A stretch of 64,000 nt of DNA. Source: Bacillota bacterium (GTDB lineage: Bacteria; Bacillota; UBA4882; UBA8346). Below are positions 43,515 to 50,152 of the stretch, piece after piece. Both the position numbers and the translations under genes were made by a program. The stretch spans positions 48,915-112,914 of the forward strand of contig JAEYRN010000001.1 of the NCBI GenBank assembly GCA_023435565.1, given 5' to 3'. The notes below the pieces were generated by a model. The model had not been told where the DNA came from. It saw only the letters and a list, made by a program, of their open reading frames with translations, and ran no database searches. Each line of letters opens with the position of its first letter. Position 1 is the first letter of the stretch.

Positions 43515-45614
43515 ATGGGTTACCATTTATTAAAAGCTGTTGAAGAAAAGCGACAACATAACTCCTTTTCGACATCAGAGATTGTTAATTGGTCGCTTCC
43601 GTCTTGGTTTTTGAAGCAAAATGATCCGCTAAACCCGGGTTATGGTTTTGGTGGATATAGATTTGCTAATTTATGCTATCGTAATTGGACTACATTTTAT
43701 AATGAAAGCGGTAAAGAAGTACTAGTGGTGGATGGGGAAGGGACAATCTCGTTTCCTCAAATAGGGGTTTCGGTTGAAGTATGGGTCAATGATGGTAAAA
43801 CACTATTTACACCTGGACGGTTTCTCAGGACTGAACAAAAAGCGGCCCCAGATTTTCCTTGTATTGAAACCAAAAGCTTTTTTCAAAGCGGGTACTATAA
43901 TAATCGTATTTTTACAATCAATGGGTATCAAAACGAATACATCGGCATAGAATTTGAATTTTATCCCAATTTAAGAAATATTATTAGTGAAGTGCTGTTT
44001 TTTTTAGTAGTACGCCCCTATGACCATAATGGAATATCTGCTATAAACAGGTTGGAATACAAAAATCACTATATTAAAGTTAATAATAACAATCTACTGC
44101 AATTTCAAGCCGAACCTATAATTGTTTTTTGCACTCAGGCGGGTTTTGGAGATGTTACCGAATATTTCAAACTAGATCGAAATAATGAGTCAATCTCATC
44201 TATAGCAGGAAATTGCACTGCTGCAATAGGTTATGGGATTCGCTCCAATGAGCGCTCAATAATTAAATTCTGTTATCGTAAGGAATCCCAAAGACTATTT
44301 TTTAAAAAGGATCCAAATTTTACGAAAGAATGGCTTTTTGATAGTAAACAAAAATGGATAAGTCGTTATAGTTTTCAACATCATATGATTAGCGCCGATA
44401 ACAAAATTAATTATATCTACCATACTAATCTTAACTATTTTATAATGTTTAGCGGCGGTTTTTCAAAATGGGATGATGTATACCGGATTCTGGTTTTAAA
44501 CCGTTTAGCGCTATATTCTATAAGTAGGGCGTATCTTTTAAAAGCTTTAAAAAAAGTGCGTTGGGACGGGTCGTTTCCATCATCCAAAGAATTAACTCCG
44601 GAAAAACTGATTTATGCTATAGCCGATTATTATCGGTTAAGTGGTGACCTAAAATTAGTCAAAGACAACTGGCAAGTGATAAAACGGATTGGGTTTTGGC
44701 TAATTCAAAATAAAAAGCCGGTCACATACGATTTAAACCTAAACTGTAATCTCAATTTAGGATGGGTTTGCGCTTCATTTAAAGGTTTATCCAAATTAAG
44801 TGAGATTAATGGCAGCTTTGAAGACTATCAATTCTTTCAAGAACAATTTCAAGAACTCTGGACACAAATCTTAGGGTTTTTTTCACGCAAGTTTAAAGAG
44901 TATGCTCAAGATGGTTTTCAAAGAGATATAGTAATAAGTGAGGCAATTGGGGGGCTTAGTCTTTCATTTCCATTACAACTCTATCCAAGGGATGAAAGGT
45001 TTATTAGGGAATGGTTAAGTCAAGTTATTCGCACGTCAACTTTTAAGGGTGGAGTTGTCTCCCCAATAGAATTTCTAGGAGTTGACCTGGAAATGACTGC
45101 CCGATTGGGCTCAATCTTATTACGTCAAGGACTGCAATATGATTCGGCTTTTAAATTTTTAATTAATACTATAAGTCCAACCGGGAGTTGGTCGGATCGG
45201 ATTCATCCCGTTTTTGGCAGAGGAATGGGTGTTACAGGACATGCTCCTAAAGTATGTTGTCAGTTTTTATTGTTATTACGAAACATTATGGTAATGGAAG
45301 AAGAAGAAATTCTTTATTTATTGCCAGGTATTCTTAATAGTTTTTATTGGCATTACCCAAATATTGAATTGAAAAATGTTCCAACTACTTTCGGGGAGAT
45401 TTCCTTAAGATGTCGAAGCGTTGGGCAAATTATCCAAATTAATTATCATGCAAATTATAGAATAAGGCCTCAACAGATTAGATTGTTACTTAATCAAAAC
45501 GACCGTCTTCTATTTTCGGATTCTGTAATAAAGCAAGCAGAAAAATATATTGATTTGGGACCTGATTTTAAAATAACGAGGCTACGACGAGGCACAATCT
45601 TAAGCATGTCTTGA
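43515..45614 (+). CDS. Six-hairpin glycosidase-like protein, function unknown
   Basis: The 699-residue soluble protein has an N-terminal half with beta-rich sequence. The C-terminal half (about 300-620) has alternating helices with blocks such as KKVRWDGSFPSSKELTPEKL, YAIADYYRLSGDLKLVKDNW and PTGSWSDRIHPVFGRGMGVTGH. These resemble the (alpha/alpha)6 barrel of GH15/amylo-glucosidase-type enzymes. I cannot point to a certain catalytic acid pair, though Asp in RWDGS and Glu in VISEAIGG are candidates. There is no signal peptide. It is encoded with the GT9 and UPF0104 genes, which suggests trimming or recycling of the same glycan. Start ATG 43515 follows TTGGAGGATGATTTTTC. Confidence 0.5.
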   Translation: MGYHLLKAVEEKRQHNSFSTSEIVNWSLPSWFLKQNDPLNPGYGFGGYRFANLCYRNWTTFYNESGKEVLVVDGEGTISFPQIGVSVEVWVNDGKTLFTPGRFLRTEQKAAPDFPCIETKSFFQSGYYNNRIFTINGYQNEYIGIEFEFYPNLRNIISEVLFFLVVRPYDHNGISAINRLEYKNHYIKVNNNNLLQFQAEPIIVFCTQAGFGDVTEYFKLDRNNESISSIAGNCTAAIGYGIRSNERSIIKFCYRKESQRLFFKKDPNFTKEWLFDSKQKWISRYSFQHHMISADNKINYIYHTNLNYFIMFSGGFSKWDDVYRILVLNRLALYSISRAYLLKALKKVRWDGSFPSSKELTPEKLIYAIADYYRLSGDLKLVKDNWQVIKRIGFWLIQNKKPVTYDLNLNCNLNLGWVCASFKGLSKLSEINGSFEDYQFFQEQFQELWTQILGFFSRKFKEYAQDGFQRDIVISEAIGGLSLSFPLQLYPRDERFIREWLSQVIRTSTFKGGVVSPIEFLGVDLEMTARLGSILLRQGLQYDSAFKFLINTISPTGSWSDRIHPVFGRGMGVTGHAPKVCCQFLLLLRNIMVMEEEEILYLLPGILNSFYWHYPNIELKNVPTTFGEISLRCRSVGQIIQINYHANYRIRPQQIRLLLNQNDRLLFSDSVIKQAEKYIDLGPDFKITRLRRGTILSMS

Positions 45615-45640
45615 CAACACTTTTATTTAAAAGTTATAAT
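45611..45640 (+). promoter_or_regulatory. Predicted sigma-A promoter for the S1-domain gene
   Basis: A perfect TTGACA (45611-45616) overlaps the stop codon of the upstream gene. An 18-nt spacer and a perfect TATAAT (45635-45640) follow, so the leader to 45771 is about 120 nt. Confidence 0.75.
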
Positions 45641-45770
45641 ATATATTATTAAGCAGTTTTCATAATACCAAAACTCAAAAAATGCCGATTTAGGATATTT
45701 CCCTGGGTTAAGGCTTTTTATGAAAACGTAAATTAGATTTGAAGGAAGCCAAGGGAGGAATTATTGAAGT

Positions 45771-46154
45771 ATGGCATTGGAAGTTGGCCAGATCGTGGAA
45801 GGTAAGGTAACCGGCATTACTAATTTCGGCGCTTTTATTGAACTTCCCAACGGTCAGACAGGTTTGGTTCATATTTCCGAAGTAGCGGATGAGTATGTTA
45901 AAGACGTCAATCATTTTTTAAAGCAAAATGATCTGGTCAAAGTAAAGGTTTTAAATTTGGATAAGGGTAAAATCGGATTATCGATTAAACAGGCCCAACC
46001 CCGCATGGAACGTGTTCCGAAACCAAATCACCAAAATTTTGAAGATAAATTAGCAAAATTTATGAAAGATTCCGATGAAAGGCAGTCCACATTACGAAGA
46101 AATACTGACGCCAAAAGAGGCGGGCGTGGCGGAGGACGAGCGCCAAGTATGTAA
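45771..46154 (+). CDS. yabR: S1-domain RNA-binding protein (YabR/YugI-like)
   Basis: The 127-residue protein has one S1 OB-fold (residues 3-73: GQIVEGKVTGITNFGAFIEL, then GLVHISEVADEYVKDV and GKIGLSIKQA). A basic Gly/Arg-rich tail (GGRGGGRAPSM) follows. It is a cytoplasmic RNA- or ribosome-binding protein. YabR is normally beside divIC and spoIIE, which are not here, so the YugI/general stress protein 13 branch is an alternative name. Start ATG 45771; ribosome site AAGGGAGGAATT. It has its own strong promoter and terminator. Confidence 0.88.
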   Translation: MALEVGQIVEGKVTGITNFGAFIELPNGQTGLVHISEVADEYVKDVNHFLKQNDLVKVKVLNLDKGKIGLSIKQAQPRMERVPKPNHQNFEDKLAKFMKDSDERQSTLRRNTDAKRGGRGGGRAPSM

Positions 46155-46170
46155 AAGCATATATTATTGA

Positions 46171-46201
46171 TAAACCGGTAAAATTACCGGTTTAATTTTT
46201 T
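46171..46201. terminator. Bidirectional terminator between the S1 and TPR genes
   Basis: TAAACCGGT, loop AAAATT, ACCGGTTTA, then AATTTTTT. The minus-strand TPR gene ends inside this hairpin, at 46192. Confidence 0.85.
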
Positions 46202-47868
46202 GGCAACATAGTTAATGAAGTAATGTTCTCATTATTGGTTAAATTTAATTCAGTGATTATTTCGTGGAGAAGTAGCTTGATTTTAGATTTGTTGTGAAAA
46301 TGTAAATTTGGATTGGGTAGTTGTAAAGCAATCTCCCCCAAAGTCCAGGGTTTATAAAAAGAACAGTTAATCTCTTTGGCTATATCTAACGCTGTCTGAT
46401 ATTCCCCTTTTTTAGCCGCAATAATTGCAATTTTGGATAATACCGAAGCTCGATTTACTTCAAGAAACGTTGTTTCGTCATCAATCCTATTAGCTAATTC
46501 AATCGCTTTTTGATATTGTTCGTTTTCGGAATACTGAAGCGCGAGCCGGGCTAAGGTACTGCTGCGAATATCAATAGTAAGATAATCCGGTATATATGAT
46601 GTAAGCAGTTGCATTGCCTTTTCCGATTCACCAATTTGATTATAGGCAACGGCAATTTCCGAAAAAGCTTCTGCGCGGTTGAATTCGGCCAAATTTTTAG
46701 CTAGTGAACTGTTTGAATCTAATAATTGAAAGGAATTTTTATTATCTTGAAGTTCAATAAAACGAAAGGCGATATAGTTGAGAACGGATATTTTTTGTGG
46801 CAGCTCATGGGTTTCAAACTGATTAGCGGTTCTAATCGCTTCTTCAAAATACGATACTGCTATATTTTCCTTATCGTTCTTACAGGCATAATAAGCGATA
46901 TCGGCCAAGGTTTTTGCTTGCCAAGCTATGTTTGACGGATTTATTTGGGCTATTAATTCCCCGGCCCGTTCAATTTTATCGGTTGCCGCATATTCCCTTA
47001 TAATTATATGATAAGTTTCCGCTTGAAGGTCGTCGCTATCAACTTTTTGCGCAGTTTTAAGCGCGGATCTCAGTTTTCCTTTTAGGGCATAATTTTGGGC
47101 AATGTTCGACCAAGCATTATTTCGGAACGAAGGCTTAAATTGCATAATTAATTCTTCGGCGGACTCAAAATCTTCAATCATACAATAGGCTGTTAGGATT
47201 TTTAGAAGAGCTTCTTGTCGTTCGTTTTGGGGTATCGTTTTAGTGATGGTTTTGGCTTGGTTAATTAGCTTTCGAGCATCTTTCATTTTGCCGGATGTTC
47301 CTAAAACTTGAGCCATTTCGGCGAGTGCTGCTATTTGGAACGATTCGGAATAGATTGTTTCAACAATTGTTTTTCCTTCGGTTAAAACTGTAGCTGCTTT
47401 TTTAAATTGCCAGTTCTTGGAGAACCTGGCGGAAATCTCGGCTAACTTAGCTGCTTTCATTAATTTTAATTTATCTTCATATTGGATGGTATCCAACAAG
47501 TTGATGGCATAAAAAGAACAAACCAGCGGATTTGATTCGGCTTCCGCTCTTAATCTGGCGTTGGGGATGATTTCTTCTTTGAATTCAAAGAAGGGGTAAG
47601 GACCTATTTTTAATTTATTATTGAATAGACTAAGGGCGATCTCGGAAGAGGAGTATCTACTAGTGATGTTGTTTAATTTCGCAATAGCATTATTGTACAT
47701 TCGATAGGCCGAGGCATAGCTTGAGATTTCCAACTCTTTTGCGGTAGTAACTTCTTGACAAGCTTTTTGAAAAGTTTGTCTGATTTTTGCATTAGGATCG
47801 GAAAAACTATAGATAAGATAAAAGATTAATCCTAGAGAAGCTAATACCCAAAATAATACCCTTTTCAC
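46192..47868 (-). CDS. Membrane-anchored TPR-repeat protein
   Basis: The 558-residue protein has an N-terminal helix (VLFWVLASLGLIFYLIYSF, about 4-22) as anchor and at least twelve helix-pair repeats of TPR/SEL-like type, for example FQIAALAEMAQVLGTSGKMKDARKLI, AWSNIAQNYALKGKLRSAL and ALQYSENEQYQKAIELANRI. The repeats form a superhelical scaffold for protein contacts outside the membrane or at its surface. No enzyme domain is seen and no partner is obvious. Start ATG 47868 follows a weak ribosome site (AAGGAGAATAGAG). Confidence 0.7.
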   Translation of the reverse strand: MKRVLFWVLASLGLIFYLIYSFSDPNAKIRQTFQKACQEVTTAKELEISSYASAYRMYNNAIAKLNNITSRYSSSEIALSLFNNKLKIGPYPFFEFKEEIIPNARLRAEAESNPLVCSFYAINLLDTIQYEDKLKLMKAAKLAEISARFSKNWQFKKAATVLTEGKTIVETIYSESFQIAALAEMAQVLGTSGKMKDARKLINQAKTITKTIPQNERQEALLKILTAYCMIEDFESAEELIMQFKPSFRNNAWSNIAQNYALKGKLRSALKTAQKVDSDDLQAETYHIIIREYAATDKIERAGELIAQINPSNIAWQAKTLADIAYYACKNDKENIAVSYFEEAIRTANQFETHELPQKISVLNYIAFRFIELQDNKNSFQLLDSNSSLAKNLAEFNRAEAFSEIAVAYNQIGESEKAMQLLTSYIPDYLTIDIRSSTLARLALQYSENEQYQKAIELANRIDDETTFLEVNRASVLSKIAIIAAKKGEYQTALDIAKEINCSFYKPWTLGEIALQLPNPNLHFHNKSKIKLLLHEIITELNLTNNENITSLTMLPKN

Positions 47869-48139
47869 TCTATTCTCCTTATCAATCAGGTAATTATAAA
47901 AATGATGAATCTAAATCTGATTAATGGTTTGAATGGTAAATTTAAACTTTCTTAATTTATTTCTCTCATTTTTCTATCAATCCTGCTTTTTTAAAGGATT
48001 TAATTAAGTGAAGGAAATATTCGGGATTTGTTTGGGAAGAAGGGTAATATTCAGGAGTACTTTTCTATAGAAGTTTTTAGAAGGAAACACCGGAAAAACG
48101 TGGAATTTAACCAGTATATTACTGGATAAAGAAGGTGTC

Positions 48140-49138
48140 ATGGTGACGAAAGATCGGACCGGCCGAAGTACTGTGATACGGATCTGGACGATTTATACTT
48201 TAATTAAAAACAGACTATACCCCGACTGCCGTAAGCTTGCCGTTAGATTGGAAGTAAGTCCCCGGACGATTGAACGGGACATTGAACAATTGCGCGATCA
48301 AATGCAAGCACCCATCGAGTATGACCGGCTGCGTCGGGGTTATTTTTTTAGTAAGGATTTTTCCATGCCCATGCCCCGGTTTACCGAGGGTGAGATTATA
48401 TCATTGTTTTTGGGACAAAAAATCATTGCTCAGATGGAAGGTTTGGCCTGCCGATCGGAATTTCGTTCCCTTCGAGAGAAGTTGGAGTGTTTGCTAGGCA
48501 CGGATGGAAAACTTTCCGGGCCGGAGTTGGAGGAGTTCATTTCGTTTGATATTGAACCACTCCGAGGCGAGGATTGGCGGGTGGCGGAGTATTTGTCCGG
48601 GCTGCGCCGGGCGGTGATGGAACGTTTGAAAGTTAAAATGTTCTATCAATCGGTATCCGCTAATACTGAGTCGGAGAGGATCGTTCATCCGTATCACTTA
48701 CGGTTTCATGAAGGGGCTTGGTATTTAATTGGTTTTTGTACACTTAGGAATGAAGTTCGAATTTTCGCGGTAGATCGAATTAAAAGTATGGAGATCTTGG
48801 CCGACAAATTTGATTATCCGGCGGATTTCAAGATCGAGGATTACCTAGAAGGAGTTTGGGGAATCATTCGAGGTAAACTTATCCGGGTGGCAATAAGGTT
48901 TGACAAATTTCAAGCCCGTTGGATCAGGGAAAGGCCGCTTCGGGAAGGCGAGAGCCTGGAGGAGACTGTGGATGGTGGAGTTGTTTTTATGGCCGGGGTG
49001 AGCGGGTTTACGGAGATCAAGCAGTGGATACTTTCTTTTGGCGATCATGCTGAAGTTTTGGAGCCGGAGGAGTTAAGGAATGAGATCTGGCGAGAAGTTA
49101 AGCGGATGCGGGAGATTTATGGGGACTCAACCCCTTAG
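48140..49138 (+). CDS. WYL-domain transcription regulator of the CRISPR locus
   Basis: The 332-residue protein has an N-terminal winged helix (about 10-65: RIWTIYTLIKNRLYPDCRKLA, then VSPRTIERDIEQLRDQM), a WYL domain (about 150-230, with IVHPYHLRFHEGAWYLIGFC) and a WCX C-terminal domain. WYL regulators bind nucleotide or nucleic-acid ligands and often control CRISPR or other defence loci. Here it lies directly upstream of the cas genes on the same strand and ends at a hairpin. Two copies of a near-palindromic operator candidate follow, at 49217 and 49956. Start ATG 48140 follows AGAAGGTGTC. Confidence 0.9.
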   Translation: MVTKDRTGRSTVIRIWTIYTLIKNRLYPDCRKLAVRLEVSPRTIERDIEQLRDQMQAPIEYDRLRRGYFFSKDFSMPMPRFTEGEIISLFLGQKIIAQMEGLACRSEFRSLREKLECLLGTDGKLSGPELEEFISFDIEPLRGEDWRVAEYLSGLRRAVMERLKVKMFYQSVSANTESERIVHPYHLRFHEGAWYLIGFCTLRNEVRIFAVDRIKSMEILADKFDYPADFKIEDYLEGVWGIIRGKLIRVAIRFDKFQARWIRERPLREGESLEETVDGGVVFMAGVSGFTEIKQWILSFGDHAEVLEPEELRNEIWREVKRMREIYGDSTP

Positions 49139-49139
49139 T

Positions 49140-49171
49140 CCCCTTCTCTTCCGCAAGCGGAAAAGAAGGGG
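49140..49171 (+). terminator. Hairpin after the WYL gene
   Basis: CCCCTTCTCTTCCGC pairs with GCGGAAAAGAAGGGG (one mismatch) across a short loop. No T-run follows, so termination strength is uncertain. Confidence 0.6.
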
Positions 49172-49216
49172 AAAGACCATGTCAGGGAAGGCAAAAAAAA
49201 TGAGAAAGTTTTTTAG

Positions 49217-49250
49217 ACCGACAGTAGGTGACGGTGAAGGGTGGTATAGT
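49217..49250 (+). promoter_or_regulatory. Promoter/operator copy A
   Basis: The near-palindrome ACCGACAGTAGGTGACGGT (49217-49235) lies 9 nt before TATAGT (49245-49250). The palindrome covers the place where a -35 box would be, and no consensus -35 is seen, so an activator or repressor probably binds here. Copy B (49956-49989) has the same palindrome and spacing ahead of cas3. Confidence 0.5.
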
Positions 49251-49295
49251 GGAATGTGGGAAGGGACGATAGGCGGTAGTTGGATTGATTAAGAT

Positions 49296-49400
49296 CGACT
49301 CACCCCGCGTGGGTTTGAGCTTTAATGGTACATTTGGAATGCCCCTCTCTACTTTGATGTGGTTTTGGATGTTGTTTCAGTAAAGAGGGGCGCGGGGGAT
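49296..49400 (+). repeat. Hairpin element E1 (CGACTCACC family)
   Basis: It starts CGACTCACCCCGCG and ends in GTAAAGAGGGGCGCGGGG. GCCCCTCTCTAC pairs with GTAAAGAGGGGC and the outer CCCCGCG with CGCGGGG. Together with copy A's promoter it forms a unit of about 185 bp (49216-49400), repeated at 49955-50138. Confidence 0.8.
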
Positions 49401-49484
49401 TTGAATTATTCGATAAATTACTTGAAAACATGTCATGGATATGATTGAAGAAGAATTATTTGAAAGAGAATTTCCTGATTAAAT

Positions 49485-49600
49485 AAAGAAAGACACGGGA
49501 TATTTTAAATATTCGCATCTTTCTTTGGGCTAAGTATACTTCCTCATAAAAATACATACTTGTTTCAATCCACGAATTTCTTTTTTGATAGAGAAATTCG
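49485..49600 (-). ncRNA. Lone CRISPR-repeat mimic with spacer-like segment (candidate crRNA-like RNA)
   Basis: Read on the minus strand from 49600: CGAATTTC, a 12-nt loop and GAAATTCG form an 8-bp stem, followed at once by TGGATTGAAAC (49562-49572). The last 13 nt, CGTGGATTGAAAC, equal the 3' end of the array repeat, while the stem sequence is quite different. A 35-nt segment (49527-49561) follows, then a 9-bp hairpin AAAGAAAGA/TCTTTCTTT (49485-49526) that could end the transcript. No convincing promoter is seen upstream. Confidence 0.5.
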
Positions 49601-49781
49601 GCAAGAACAAACACTAATTAATCATTTGCAATTATTTACAATCTAAAGAAAAAATATGCACTAATCAATTAAAGAGATAATAATACTTACTTAAAAAATG
49701 GATAGACTATATCCATCCTTCAATAAAAGAAAGGTGGATAACAAATATGAGGTTAAAACAGGGCTTTAAATAATTAAAAAT

Positions 49782-49931
49782 TTGGAATCGATTAATGTAA
49801 AAGACCGTACGTTACGTTGTCGGATTAATGAAATAGAAGTTCGTGAATTCAATAGAGTATTAGTCAAACTGCAGGTTTATTCTGAAAGTCAAATGCAAAA
49901 AAATTCTGATTGGGAAGGTCCTAATATCTAA
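49782..49931 (+). CDS. Possible small ORF, 49 residues, unknown
   Basis: A TTG-initiated frame gives a charged, protein-like sequence (VKDRTLRCRINEIEVREF, then VYSESQMQKNSDWEGPNI). There is no ribosome site before it and I recognise no family. It may be a gene remnant between the two promoter copies. Its presence inside the E1-E2 interval is the main reason to record it. Confidence 0.25.
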   Translation: MESINVKDRTLRCRINEIEVREFNRVLVKLQVYSESQMQKNSDWEGPNI

Positions 49932-49955
49932 GGTTTTTTGGAGAAAATTTTTTTG

Positions 49956-49989
49956 ACCGACAGTAGGTGACGGTGGTGGATGTTATATT
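49956..49989 (+). promoter_or_regulatory. Promoter/operator copy B (cas operon promoter)
   Basis: The same 19-bp near-palindrome as copy A (49956-49974), 9 nt before TATATT (49984-49989). It would start the cas3 transcript near 49997, leaving a leader of about 155 nt that contains element E2. Confidence 0.55.
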
Positions 49990-50033
49990 GGAATTGGAGA
50001 AGGTACGATAAATATGTTTGGATTGTTTAAAAA

Positions 50034-50138
50034 CGACTCACCCCGCGTAGTTTTGAGCTTGAAGCTACATTTCGAATGCCCCTCTCTACATTGATGTTAA
50101 TCCTAAAGGTTGTTTCAGTAAAGAGGGGCGCGGGGGAT
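50034..50138 (+). repeat. Hairpin element E2 in the cas3 leader
   Basis: Near copy of E1 with the same outer (CCCCGCG/CGCGGGG) and inner (GCCCCTCTCTAC/GTAAAGAGGGGC) stems. It ends 2 bp before the cas3 ribosome site, so the 5' UTR of cas3 should be strongly folded. Confidence 0.8.
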
Positions 50139-50152
50139 TGGGAGGAGATAAT

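Noticed and set aside
49080..49292. Plus-strand frame of 70 residues overlapping the end of the WYL gene
   Set aside because: It spans the post-WYL hairpin and promoter copy A, with no ribosome site or family.
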